Origin: Paenalicyclobacillus mengziensis | GTDB taxonomy: Bacteria; Bacillota; Bacilli; Alicyclobacillales; Alicyclobacillaceae | Assembly: GCF_017298635.1 (NCBI RefSeq) | Contig: NZ_CP071182.1 | Coordinates: forward strand, 4,750,001-4,814,000 | Direction of reading: 5' to 3' | Length of the DNA stretch: 64,000 bases | Shown: piece after piece, positions 24,216-33,162 of the stretch | How the letters are laid out: each line of letters starts with the position of its first letter | Position numbering within the stretch: the stretch's first letter is position 1 | Translations under genes and position numbers: made by a program | The notes under the pieces: generated by a model | The model's input: the letters and a program-made list of their open reading frames with translations, nothing else | Told to the model about the DNA's origin: nothing | Databases searched by the model: none

Positions 24216-25688
24216 TTAGACGTCTTCATTCAGCAACTTGTTGGTGGCCAGATTGCGCTCCGTTTCGCGTCGGAACAATCCGTTTAGGAGCAATATGACG
24301 ATGACGTTGACGAGCAATCCCCAAAACCCGTCGTAGCCCGGTAACTTCAAGACGAAGTGATTCAGAAATACCATCAAGATGCCAACGAGTAGGCCAAGTG
24401 TGACGGCAGAAGTGGACAGCCGCTTCCAGAACAGGCTCAGTCCGATGGCCGGAAGAATCTGGACCATCCCGCTCACTCCTTCAAGTTGCAACGAGATGAG
24501 CTGTGTCGGGTACAACACCCCGAACAGCAATGCGAGGAACGTGATGACAAACACAAACCAGCGGGCAGTGAGCGTCCGTGTAGCGTCTGACATTCCAGGT
24601 ATCAACCAGTCTCTGAGAACGTTCGTGGCGAATAGATTACTTGCCGCAAGCACCATGATGGACGCCGGGACTAGGCTCGCCAGTGCAACAGTGGCGTACA
24701 TGAGTCCCTGCAACACACCGTTGTGATAGGTGTGTTGAATCAGGTGCAGTAAAATGACATTCGCATAGCCTGCACCTTTCAGGTGCGGCAGGACCATATA
24801 GCCGACAATGCCGAGAAACGTGATAAAAAACAGCAAAATGTTGTAAAAAGGCAAAAACACTGCGTTCCTTCGGAGATTGTCCGCATTTCGAGAGGTGAGT
24901 GCTCCTGTCGAAGAGTGCGGCCACATGAACAATGACAGGGCCGAAATCAGTGCGGCTGTTGTGAACCACCAACTGTCATGGGGACCTGGGTGCAGTGTCA
25001 AGGTCTTGGGGAACTGGGTAATCGCCGTGTGAAACATGTTTCCCCAGCTACCAAAGAGGATAAACGGAACAGACACCACCATAATGACCATGATGACCCA
25101 GACGAGCACATCCTTGATGAGGGCAGTCCATGCCGGAGCCCTGATGCCGCTGAAAAACGTGTATAGAGCCACGAGGATAAATGAAACAATCAATGCAGTT
25201 GTACCAACAGCTTGCGGGTTTGCAAAATTCCCCTTACCGGCCACGTTCACGACGCCAGTAATACCACTGAGTTGTAAGTCAATATAGGGGATGAGAAAGA
25301 TAATGCCTGTTAAGGCCACCAGCACGCCTAAGGTCCTGCTCTGAAAGCGTTCGCGGGCGTAATCAGCGAGTGTCGTTAAATGGTGTTTCGCCGAGTATTC
25401 CCACACCCGGGGAAGTATGTAATATGCAATGGGGTATGCCAGCACGACGTACGGAACCGCGAAAAAAGCTGCTGCACCTAGACTATACCCATACCCGGTC
25501 AAACCAAGAAACGTATACGCCGTGTAGACATCGGCTCCAATCAAAAACCAGATAAGAAGTCCTCCGAAGTGCCGACCGCCAACGCTCCACTCCTCGATAC
25601 TGCTGCGAGAGGCACTGTTTCTTCCAGCGAAGAAACCCACTAAAACAACGAGCAATACAACGATTGCTGTAGTAACAAGTGCAGTCAC
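24216..25688 (-). CDS. Sodium:solute symporter (SSS family), monocarboxylate type
   Basis: A 490-residue membrane protein with about 13 predicted helices. Typical SSS features: VGGRHFGGLLIWFLIGADVYTAYTFLG near residues 36-62, a long run GTTALIVSFILVALYTFFSGIRAPAW split over two helices, and SLFMWPHSSTGALTSRN. The pairing with a DUF3311 protein immediately upstream is characteristic of MctP-like monocarboxylate transporters. GTG start with GGAGGAG. Probably imports small organic acids; the substrate is inference. Confidence 0.85.
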   Translation of the reverse strand: MTALVTTAIVVLLVVLVGFFAGRNSASRSSIEEWSVGGRHFGGLLIWFLIGADVYTAYTFLGLTGYGYSLGAAAFFAVPYVVLAYPIAYYILPRVWEYSAKHHLTTLADYARERFQSRTLGVLVALTGIIFLIPYIDLQLSGITGVVNVAGKGNFANPQAVGTTALIVSFILVALYTFFSGIRAPAWTALIKDVLVWVIMVIMVVSVPFILFGSWGNMFHTAITQFPKTLTLHPGPHDSWWFTTAALISALSLFMWPHSSTGALTSRNADNLRRNAVFLPFYNILLFFITFLGIVGYMVLPHLKGAGYANVILLHLIQHTYHNGVLQGLMYATVALASLVPASIMVLAASNLFATNVLRDWLIPGMSDATRTLTARWFVFVITFLALLFGVLYPTQLISLQLEGVSGMVQILPAIGLSLFWKRLSTSAVTLGLLVGILMVFLNHFVLKLPGYDGFWGLLVNVIVILLLNGLFRRETERNLATNKLLNEDV

Positions 25689-25719
25689 AAGCTCTCCTCC
25701 TTTGCTTTCGAGTCATTCT

Positions 25720-25902
25720 TCACCGTTTTTCCGCCTTGTCCATGGCGTAGATCCACCATGTCAAAAGCGGTGTGATGATCATCCAAATCAGAACCCAAAA
25801 CAAAAAGAAAGGCATACCAAGCACTGTTGGATGAATGGTGTTTACAAAGGGCACAGCGACGAGGTTGCCAACCAACATGATGACAAGTAACAGAATTCTC
25901 AT
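25720..25902 (-). CDS. DUF3311 small membrane protein
   Basis: 60 residues with two hydrophobic segments and the MPFFLFWVLIWMIITPLLT core seen in DUF3311 partners of SSS transporters. GAGGGGG lies in front of its ATG. It ends 31 bp before the symporter start, forming a two-gene operon, and is presumably a small auxiliary subunit. Confidence 0.85.
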   Translation of the reverse strand: MRILLLVIMLVGNLVAVPFVNTIHPTVLGMPFFLFWVLIWMIITPLLTWWIYAMDKAEKR

Positions 25903-25970
25903 TTTGTACCCCCTCGAATTTTAATGTCAGATTTTTCGTGCCGTTTATGGTAGGTTTTGTTATGCTGAGG

Positions 25971-26012
25971 TCAAGCAAGCCGTATCAAGCAAGCCGTATC
26001 AAGCGAGCCGTA
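25971..26012. repeat. 14-bp tandem repeat, three copies
   Basis: TCAAGCAAGCCGTA occurs at 25971-25984 and 25985-25998, with a one-base variant at 25999-26012 and a decayed fourth unit. It lies in the divergent intergenic region between the DUF3311 gene and the beta-lactamase-like gene. Confidence 0.9.
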
Positions 26013-26115
26013 TCAAGACGGCTCACCATCATCGGATACGGGTTTTAACAGCCCTTACTCATTTTGCCTTTTTCGTTCTGCCATTATTCTTCGACACGGA
26101 GAGGAGACTCCATCG

Positions 26116-26928
26116 ATGCTCAAAGAGTTGTCACAAAAACTTGACCAGATTGTTGAGCAAGCACCAGGCCTGCTGACCGTTGCCATCGAGCACCTGGAGA
26201 CAGGAGAACAGTACCTGAATCAAGCAGACGAAGTCATGTACGCTGCGAGTGTCATAAAGGTACCGATTATGGTGTCTGTATTTGATGAAGTACACAAGGG
26301 GCGGCTGCGACTGGACGAACGCATCGCTGTACAAGCGGAGGATATGGTCACCGGCTCGGGGTCCATCCAGTATTTGAGCCCCGGCCTGGAATTGCCGATT
26401 GTCGACCTGGTGACGCTGATGATTATCGAAAGCGACAACACTGCCACAAATGTGCTTATGGACCGCATCGGGCTAGATACGATTCAATCCTCGATGAAAG
26501 ATTGGGGTCTCTCTGCCACGCAGCTCCATAATAAGTTGCAAATCATCCCGGCTCACCCAAATCCACAAAGAAATGTCATCACCGCGCGTGAAATGACCAC
26601 ATATCTCGCAAAAATGGCACGCGGACAACTCGTTTCATACCAGGCTTGCCGAAAAATGATAGGAATCATGAAGTGGCAGATTTTTAACGATGGGATTCCA
26701 TCTCTCATCCCAGCTACAGACGAATTGATTGGTGCGGTTCCAAAGTGGGAGTTTGCACACAAAACGGGGTGGGTCACAGGGATTGCACATGATGTTGGCA
26801 TTCTCTACCTGCAAGGCCACTCGTTTGTTGTTTCGGCGTGTGCAAAAGATTTTACAGACAAAGCAAGTATTCATAAATCCATGGGACAGCTCGGCCGAGC
26901 CCTGTATGACGAGGTGTATGGCAGCTAA
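26116..26928 (+). CDS. Cytoplasmic class A beta-lactamase-fold serine hydrolase
   Basis: 270 residues with the class A active-site motifs: ASVIKV (SxxK) near 45, ESDN near 110 and AHKTGW near 215. No signal peptide or lipobox is seen at the N-terminus (MLKELSQKLDQIVEQAPG), so it is predicted to stay in the cytoplasm, unlike true secreted beta-lactamases. It may hydrolyse cell-wall fragments or another amide or ester. Strong AGGAG ribosome site. Monocistronic; converges with galM. Confidence 0.8.
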   Translation: MLKELSQKLDQIVEQAPGLLTVAIEHLETGEQYLNQADEVMYAASVIKVPIMVSVFDEVHKGRLRLDERIAVQAEDMVTGSGSIQYLSPGLELPIVDLVTLMIIESDNTATNVLMDRIGLDTIQSSMKDWGLSATQLHNKLQIIPAHPNPQRNVITAREMTTYLAKMARGQLVSYQACRKMIGIMKWQIFNDGIPSLIPATDELIGAVPKWEFAHKTGWVTGIAHDVGILYLQGHSFVVSACAKDFTDKASIHKSMGQLGRALYDEVYGS

Positions 26929-26970
26929 GTCAGTCATGAAAGATGCACAACCACTGTTGATGACTGCACA

Positions 26971-27975
26971 TTACAGATGGTCTACGTACAACCGACTCGT
27001 CGCCTGCCAAACTGCTGTCGGCTCGAGCATCACCAGTCCAGTGGTGTTGCTCGGCAGGTCGACGTTCGGAGCATTGACCATGCTGGTTTGTGGCTCAGGA
27101 CAAACAAACTCCCCGCGGCCGAAGTTGTTGAAGACCATCCACTGTCGATAGTGTCCATCCGCCTCGTAAATCAGGCGGACGCCCAGCCGGCGGTCCGTCA
27201 ATGCCGCGTAGTTCTTTCCGTCCTGCGGCATCGCGGTGTAATGATTATCAAGTGCTGTATAAAAGGGGTACACCCCGGTGTCCCGCAGGTGCTCTTCGTC
27301 CGTAGTCAGTGACTGGTAACGGCCAGTCGGCAACATTCTGTCAGATAGCTCCCATCGCTCTCCCACGGTGACCGCAATCGTATAATCCTCCGGCGCACTG
27401 CCAACCGCAAAGGGGACATTTAGCGTCGTATGAAATCCGAGCATCAGTGGCATGGCTTCACGACCGTTGTTTTCTACCCTCACATCATGCTGTAATCCTT
27501 CAGACGTTAAGGTATAGCGAATACGAATGGTAAACTCGTGCGGAAAGTAGCGAAAGATGTCACTATCCGCATCTATCCGCTCTGACACCTCCACATATGC
27601 AGTTTCCGAAGTTGTACCTGCGGCAGTGACATCCCACGGGATGTCCTTTAAAAAGCCGTGGATATGATTGTGTGTTGCTTCTTCGTTGATGGGAAATTGA
27701 TAAGTACGGTTGTTGATGGTAAAAGTTCCATCCTCATAACGATTCGGAGGAAACAACACCGGCATCCCGTAGAGTACAGGTCTACGGGTGACAGCCGCCA
27801 CATCCGGGGGCGTACGCAGGAAACTATAGTGTTTCTCCTCATCCTTGAATGAAACAACATTCCCCCCCATCTCCGGCAGCACCATCGCTGAATACTTTCC
27901 TGCCGAGAGCGTGATGGCCATAGTACCGTGGAAGTTGTGTTCGGTCACGTTCGTCTGCAAATCATCCATCTCCAT
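26971..27975 (-). CDS. galM: Aldose 1-epimerase (galactose mutarotase)
   Basis: 334 residues of the GalM superfamily: PEMGGNVVSFKD, PVLFPPNRYEDG, NHIHGFLKD with the first catalytic histidine, and LGFHTTLNVPF with the second; a catalytic glutamate is expected near CPEPQTSM. Converts beta- to alpha-galactose ahead of galactokinase. Last gene of the gal operon, 77 bp after galE. Confidence 0.88.
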   Translation of the reverse strand: MEMDDLQTNVTEHNFHGTMAITLSAGKYSAMVLPEMGGNVVSFKDEEKHYSFLRTPPDVAAVTRRPVLYGMPVLFPPNRYEDGTFTINNRTYQFPINEEATHNHIHGFLKDIPWDVTAAGTTSETAYVEVSERIDADSDIFRYFPHEFTIRIRYTLTSEGLQHDVRVENNGREAMPLMLGFHTTLNVPFAVGSAPEDYTIAVTVGERWELSDRMLPTGRYQSLTTDEEHLRDTGVYPFYTALDNHYTAMPQDGKNYAALTDRRLGVRLIYEADGHYRQWMVFNNFGRGEFVCPEPQTSMVNAPNVDLPSNTTGLVMLEPTAVWQATSRLYVDHL

Positions 27976-28052
27976 ACCACTATAGTTGGTCTATCTTTCC
28001 ATGGTTATACGCGCGCATCGATGGGTACCGTTTCACCGAGATGCGAGGTAAA

Positions 28053-29048
28053 TCACGTTTCGTCGTCGTAGCCGTGCGGATGGCTGCTGTGCCAAGCCCA
28101 TGCACTCGACACGATGGCTGACATGTCCGCGTACTCTGGCTGCCATCCGAGCAACCGACGGGCTTGGTCGGAGGAAGCGACGAGTGCAGCGGGATCGCCC
28201 GCGCGGCGTTCAACCTCAATCGCAGGTATCGCATGGCCCGTGACTGCTCGTGCAACCTCGATGACTTCCTTGACGGAAAATCCCGATCCGTTGCCAAGGT
28301 TAAACGACTCTGCACCACCTTCTTCACTACGCAGCCGATGGACCGCTAGTCGATGAGCACTCGCAAGGTCCATCACGTGGATGTAGTCGCGGATGCAAGT
28401 ACCGTCCGGCGTAGGATAATCGGTGCCAAACACGGACACAGCTTCGCGCTGACCAAGGGCGACCTGCAGGATAATCGGGATCAAATGAGTCTCAGGCCGA
28501 TGGTCCTCACCAATTGGAAGCGTCCCATGTGCACCCGCGGCGTTGAAGTAACGCAGGCGAATCGACTTTAGCCCGTAAGCCTTATAAGACCAGTCGAGCA
28601 TCTTTTCAATGGCCAATTTTGTCTCACCATACGGGTTGGTTGGCTCTTTCTCATCCGATTCCTCAATCGGCGTCCGCTCCGGCTCACCGTAGACTGCGGC
28701 TGTAGAGGAAAACACAACCTTCTTGACGTTGGCTTTCACCATTGCAGAGAGCAGCTTGGCCGTTGCAGCGACGTTGTTCTCGTAGTACTTGAGCGGGTCC
28801 TGAACACTCTCGCCGACCAACGAGTTGGCCGCAAAGTGAACGACCGTATCGATGTCGTGTCGTTGCATCAGCGCCGTCATCTCTTCAGAATCCCGAATAT
28901 CGACAGCGTAAAACGGCACGTCGAGAACTGCTCCCTTATGCCCCGTGGACAGATTGTCGGCGACAACAACCTTCTCCCCGTGCTCAATCAACTCCGCTAC
29001 CGTGTGACTGCCAATATACCCCGCTCCGCCTGTTACCAGGACTGCCAT
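28053..29048 (-). CDS. galE: UDP-glucose 4-epimerase
   Basis: 331-residue extended SDR. VTGGAGYIGSH binds NAD; VFSSTAAVYGEP holds the catalytic serine region and NPYGETKLA the Tyr-xxx-Lys pair; RYFNAAGA and GTCIRDYIHVMDLA are galE-specific. Interconverts UDP-galactose and UDP-glucose. The ATG at 29048 is preferred because GGAGG precedes it; the frame extends to 29096. Confidence 0.94.
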   Translation of the reverse strand: MAVLVTGGAGYIGSHTVAELIEHGEKVVVADNLSTGHKGAVLDVPFYAVDIRDSEEMTALMQRHDIDTVVHFAANSLVGESVQDPLKYYENNVAATAKLLSAMVKANVKKVVFSSTAAVYGEPERTPIEESDEKEPTNPYGETKLAIEKMLDWSYKAYGLKSIRLRYFNAAGAHGTLPIGEDHRPETHLIPIILQVALGQREAVSVFGTDYPTPDGTCIRDYIHVMDLASAHRLAVHRLRSEEGGAESFNLGNGSGFSVKEVIEVARAVTGHAIPAIEVERRAGDPAALVASSDQARRLLGWQPEYADMSAIVSSAWAWHSSHPHGYDDET

Positions 29049-29141
29049 AACCACGACCTCCTCGCTTGAATGCCCCGTTGACTGTCTGCCTGCCATTTAT
29101 GCCGCGCGTCTGATGTCGTCTGCTAATCCGTTGAGGGTCTG

Positions 29142-30410
29142 TCAGATACCTAGAATCTGCTCAGTCACTTCTTGGACGCCATCACCAATCGCAGTAACGT
29201 AAAACGACGGTTCATATCCAATTCGTTTCGTGTACTCGGTTCGAACCGACGAGATAAACTTGTCCACTTGGTCTGATTCGACCAAACTCACCGTACAACC
29301 GCCAAAGCCCGCGCCTGTCATTCGCGATCCGATGCATCCGTCCGCACTCCAGGCCGCCTCAGCCAAAGCGTCAAGTTCCACACCCGTGACTTCGTAGTCA
29401 TCACGCAAAGACACATGAGAAAGGTTCATCATTTGACCGAACTCTGCAATGGTACCACTAGAAAGTACTCCGACTGCTTGTTTCGCACGTTCGTTCTCAA
29501 AAACAACGTGACGGGCACGTTTTTTCAAGGTTTCGTTGTCGATGTATGCCGAAAGCTTGGGCCAGTGCGTCGCGGCGATATCTGCCAAATGCTTGACATC
29601 AGGTCGAACCTTCTGTATTTGCCGAAGTGCTGCTTCGCATTCGCTTCTTCGTTCATTGTACTTCGAATCCGCAAGTCCGCGCCTTTTATTGGTGTTGGTA
29701 ATGACTAAACTGACGCCCGATATCTTCATCGGGACCAAGTGATAACCGAGTGTGTTGCAATCCAGAGAAATGGCATGCTGTTGTTTGCCAAGTGCAACCG
29801 CGAACTGATCCATAATACCGCAATTGACGCCAACAAATTGGTTTTCTGCCGTCTGGGACAAGCGAGCGAGTTGCACATGACTCAGGTTTGCCCCAAGCAA
29901 AGAATTCAGCATGAACGCAGTTGCGACTTCGATGGAGGCGGAACTGGATAATCCGGCTCCGTTTGGCATATTGCCGTAGAAAAGCAGATCGAGCCCGGGA
30001 ATGTCAAAACCTCGTCTTTGAAACTCGTAGAGCACACCCTTAGGGTAATTGGCATAGTCGTCGTCCTGACTGTAGTGTAAGTTATCAACCGATATTTCAA
30101 CGACTTTTGGAAATGTAGTGGAGCGTACGCGGAGTCGTTTGTCGTGTCTCTCACGAACAAACAACCAAGTGCCCAGCTCAAGCGCGGCAGGCAACACGTA
30201 CCCCCCGTTGTAATCCGTGTGTTCGCCAATCAGGTTTACTCGCCCCGGAGCAAAAAACACGCGGGCTGCTGGCGAGCCTAAATTCACTTCATGACCTTGA
30301 ACGTTCTGATGAGCCTTATCGTAACTCTTTAGGTCCGAAATAGCCCCCGGAGAGAATTCAAGAAACTGGCGTATGGCTTGTTCAAGACCGGTCTGCTTCG
30401 TCTTACTCAA
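29142..30410 (-). CDS. galK: Galactokinase
   Basis: GHMP kinase of about 422 residues. Signature FFAPGRVNLIGEHTDYNGGY near residue 47, the ATP-binding loop PNGAGLSSSASIEVATAF near 130, and the C-terminal GAGFGGCTVSLV. Phosphorylates alpha-galactose at C1. Start is the TTG at 30410, which overlaps the galT stop (TTGAGTAA) and has AGGTGG nine bases upstream; the longer frame reads through galT and is a shadow. The N-terminal ~40 residues before the signature are slightly longer than usual. Confidence 0.93.
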   Translation of the reverse strand: MSKTKQTGLEQAIRQFLEFSPGAISDLKSYDKAHQNVQGHEVNLGSPAARVFFAPGRVNLIGEHTDYNGGYVLPAALELGTWLFVRERHDKRLRVRSTTFPKVVEISVDNLHYSQDDDYANYPKGVLYEFQRRGFDIPGLDLLFYGNMPNGAGLSSSASIEVATAFMLNSLLGANLSHVQLARLSQTAENQFVGVNCGIMDQFAVALGKQQHAISLDCNTLGYHLVPMKISGVSLVITNTNKRRGLADSKYNERRSECEAALRQIQKVRPDVKHLADIAATHWPKLSAYIDNETLKKRARHVVFENERAKQAVGVLSSGTIAEFGQMMNLSHVSLRDDYEVTGVELDALAEAAWSADGCIGSRMTGAGFGGCTVSLVESDQVDKFISSVRTEYTKRIGYEPSFYVTAIGDGVQEVTEQILGI

Positions 30411-31500
30411 TGCAAAGTTCCACCTTTCGTGCGAGGATAGCTTGGCGCAACTGTGCAGTCGTGTCTTCCACAGACAGCGGATTGCACGGTGCCCAGGCTC
30501 CGGACTCGGACGACGCGAGGTACTTGATTTTATCTTTGGCCCGCAGCGGCGGGTAGAATTCGATGTGAAAGTGGTAATACTCGTCTGAGTTCGCTGAGGC
30601 CTTTGTTGAGACGTTTGATACGGATGCTGCATCCGTTGCAGATGCAGTGTCCATCGTAGCGGCTACATTGCGTGCACCAACCTCAAGCGGCGCTACCTCG
30701 TTTGGGGTCCCCTGGTTTACTGGGCTTTGGTGCATGACCATCATGTATGGGAAGTCCCTGTCAAACAGTGCATCCATTCCCGCGGTCACGAGCTTGAGGA
30801 TTTTCGCGAGATCGTCCCGTTCCTCATTCGTAAACTCAAGAATACTCGACTTGTGAAGCTTGCTTGAGATAAATGCACCGTACGGATAGTCCGTGAAAAA
30901 TGGAACGTAACTGACAAAGAACTCGGTTTCAACCAACATCCGTTGCGCAAACGCCTGTTCCTCATTGTTGATGTCGCATATCAGGCAATGCCCAGTCTCT
31001 GCATGGTGCCGGGAACAGGAATCGAGTTCAACTCGAATCTTCTGCGGAATGTATGGGTAAGCGTAGATCTGCCCGTGTGGATGCGGCATCGTGACGCCAA
31101 CCTCAGGTCCTCTGTTTTCGAAAATCAAGACATACTTGTGGTTGACGTCTTTTGACAGGGCAGCAAAGCGCTGTGCCCACAAATCGACCACCTTGCGAAT
31201 GTGCGACACGGGCAGTTCAGGAAGTGTTGCGTGATGATCCGGTGAGTACAAAATCACCTCACACTTCCCATAAGCGTCCGCTACCCGGTATAAGCCCGTC
31301 GCTACGTCGTCCGGGTGCGGCGGAGTTGGCGACAACGCCGGGAAGTCGTTGTCATATTGGTAGACATCGTAGTCATCAGGCACCTTCCCGGACCCTGGAC
31401 AAAACGGGCAGTAGTCTTTGGGCATCTGTGGGCGATTTTGTCGATTGGATGCCACCATCGTCCAATCCCGAAGCAGCGGATTATAGCGTAACTCAGCCAA
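30403..31500 (-). CDS. galT: Galactose-1-phosphate uridylyltransferase
   Basis: 365-residue HIT-superfamily GalT. Zinc-type cysteines in CPFCPGSG, the catalytic HPHGQ near residue 144, and EYYHFHIEFYPPLR near 305. Exchanges UMP between UDP-glucose and galactose-1-phosphate. An Ala/Ser/Thr-rich insert (about residues 265-300, with ATMDTASATDAASVSNVS) lies between NQG and the HFHIEFYPP motif, where family members are usually short. TTG start with AGGGAG nine bases upstream. First enzyme gene of the gal operon. Confidence 0.92.
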   Translation of the reverse strand: MAELRYNPLLRDWTMVASNRQNRPQMPKDYCPFCPGSGKVPDDYDVYQYDNDFPALSPTPPHPDDVATGLYRVADAYGKCEVILYSPDHHATLPELPVSHIRKVVDLWAQRFAALSKDVNHKYVLIFENRGPEVGVTMPHPHGQIYAYPYIPQKIRVELDSCSRHHAETGHCLICDINNEEQAFAQRMLVETEFFVSYVPFFTDYPYGAFISSKLHKSSILEFTNEERDDLAKILKLVTAGMDALFDRDFPYMMVMHQSPVNQGTPNEVAPLEVGARNVAATMDTASATDAASVSNVSTKASANSDEYYHFHIEFYPPLRAKDKIKYLASSESGAWAPCNPLSVEDTTAQLRQAILARKVELCIE

Positions 31501-31601
31501 TGTATTCGTCTCCCTTGTCAGTTTTACCTGTGTGTCACAACAACCCTTTGTGACAACATGTCTATGCCAGACACGGCCGTCTCTTACGGTGCAGTCATTT
31601 C

Positions 31602-32426
31602 TCAGACAACGAACACCTCAGTGCCAAGTCTCTTCAGTTCTGCGATTTCGTCACCGTGATGATGGTTTCGATGGAAGGTTTCCGACTCCGGGTAATCGGC
31701 TCCGCCCTCGTCTTTGCACGGGCCCTCATCCGTAATGGCGATGTCCACTTCGTCCACCATTGCCAGATGAGCGAGCGCTCGGATGCCCCATTTCGTGTGA
31801 TCGAACAACAGGACGACGGTGTTCGCTCTGTCCATCATGACCCGGTGCATCGAGGCCTCGAGAATGTTTGGCGTGCTCAGGCCATAGTCGAGATGGACAC
31901 CATGCGTCCCGAGGAAGAGCACGTCGGTATAGAGCCTGCGCGCGTTCTCCTCAGCAAGAGGTCCAACCAGCGCATCAGATGGTGTGCGAAATTGTCCCCC
32001 GGTCAGATGAATATCCGTCCATCCGTTGGTTTGCAGTGCCATCGCGACGTTGGTTGAGTTGGTGACAAAGGTCAAGTTGCAGAGCTGGGTTGGCCGAATC
32101 AGTTGCGCTAAGGTCCACGTTGTCGTACCTGCCGACAATCCAATCGTCATTCCCGGCTCGATGAGAGACAGTGCCCTTTGCGAAATACGCGCCTTCTCTG
32201 CCTGTTGAAGCACACGCTTGTTCAGGAATGGCAGCTCGCTGGCACTCCTCACGGCCTGCCCTCCGCCTGCAACCTTTTCAACCAAGCCCTGTCGCTGCAA
32301 AGCTTTCAGGTCTCGCCGAATCGTGATCTCAGACACTCGAAGTTCTAACGCCAGGTCGCGAATCGATACAAAACCTTTTTGATTCAGTAAGTCCAGCAGG
32401 ACTTCGCGTCGCTCTGCAGGATACAA
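31602..32426 (-). CDS. DeoR-family transcriptional regulator of the gal operon
   Basis: About 274 residues. The N-terminal HTH reads VSIRDLALELRVSEITIRRDL, followed by the DeoR C-terminal sugar-phosphate sensor domain with LSAGTTTW and FLGTHGVHLDYGLSTPN. Start TTG at 32426 follows GGGAGGG and gives the usual DeoR N-terminus YPAERREVLLDLL; longer forms to 32546 lack a site. It precedes galT by about 100 bp on the same strand and probably represses the operon in the absence of a sugar phosphate. Confidence 0.87.
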   Translation of the reverse strand: MYPAERREVLLDLLNQKGFVSIRDLALELRVSEITIRRDLKALQRQGLVEKVAGGGQAVRSASELPFLNKRVLQQAEKARISQRALSLIEPGMTIGLSAGTTTWTLAQLIRPTQLCNLTFVTNSTNVAMALQTNGWTDIHLTGGQFRTPSDALVGPLAEENARRLYTDVLFLGTHGVHLDYGLSTPNILEASMHRVMMDRANTVVLLFDHTKWGIRALAHLAMVDEVDIAITDEGPCKDEGGADYPESETFHRNHHHGDEIAELKRLGTEVFVV

Positions 32427-32644
32427 GAGCGGGTCCCTCCCATGTGGCACTACAGGTATTGAAACTGCCCTTTGAACGTACATGTGAACGTACATGCACA
32501 GTTTATGATCATATATTATCATTATTTTATCAATCCAACGATCCAATTTTGGTCATCTGATTTATGGACCTGGCCGACAGTCCGTCCTCACATCACCAAG
32601 TCCAATCGAAGGGACGTGCAACGGCCAGCAGTGCCAAACTGGTG

Positions 32645-32681
32645 ATAAAAAACCGCGAAGAAGATGTCCTCCTTCGCGGTT
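32645..32681 (-). terminator. Intrinsic terminator-like hairpin upstream of the deoR-type gene
   Basis: Minus-strand stem AACCGCGAAG / CTTCGCGGTT followed by a T-run (complement of 32645-32650). It lies about 220 bp before the regulator start, where no minus-strand gene ends, so it may be an attenuator in the leader of the gal operon, or may block readthrough from the right. Confidence 0.65.
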
Positions 32682-33162
32682 CAACCGACCGACCTCTGTT
32701 CACTGTACGCCTCGCCCCGTGCTCCGGTGCCTAGATATGTGCACATCACAAACCAATTCGCCAAAAATTCATTTACCAAAACAATGAAAATCATTTACCA
32801 AAACAATATTTCAACATGTAGATATCAAATTTGATGTAACGTGCCACTCTTTGCTTGTTCACAAAAACTTCAACGATAAAAAATCTGTATCATCCGTCAA
32901 TTACCCATCAATTCCAAGATGTTTTCTAGCATCATCCATTGACAGAATTCTGTCAAAATTGTATTTTGACATCAATTCTAATTTTAGGAGGTGTACACCA
33001 CCCGCATACCTCGCAACGAAATTCACAGGCATCAAACCCGGTCTGTGAGACAGGCAACTTAGATTTGATATTATATTCTGAGTTTTTATGTAGTATCTTG
33101 TTGTAAGAACGTGATTTATCTACAAGAGCAAGATTGAAAAGAAAAAAGAAGGGAGTCATGAC
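32682..33162. other. AT-rich intergenic region with palindromes upstream of the APC permease
   Basis: No credible gene. Holds the direct repeat CATTTACCAAAACAAT (twice, around 32770-32810), a perfect 18-bp palindrome at 32939-32956, GGTGTACACC near 32990, and a possible promoter TTGATA/TATGTA around 33067-33095 leading into the permease. The 481-bp leader is long for a single gene, which suggests regulated expression. Confidence 0.5.
32939..32956. promoter_or_regulatory. Perfect 18-bp palindrome, likely operator
   Basis: TTGACAGAATTCTGTCAA is exactly self-complementary. A partial second copy (TTTTGACATCAATTCTAA) follows within 20 bp. It lies upstream of the APC permease, and this spacing is typical of dimeric repressor sites. 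Confidence 0.6.

Noticed and set aside
29142..30632. Galactokinase with an 74-residue N-terminal extension
   Set aside because: The extension reads antiparallel frames of galT coding DNA; the TTG overlapping the galT stop has a proper ribosome site.
32645..32720. T-box riboswitch on the minus strand before the deoR-type gene
   Set aside because: GGTTGAACCGCG lacks the UGGN bulge needed to pair with the tRNA end, and no Stem I elements (AGAGAGT-type or GTGAAG) are found upstream. A plain terminator is the simpler reading.
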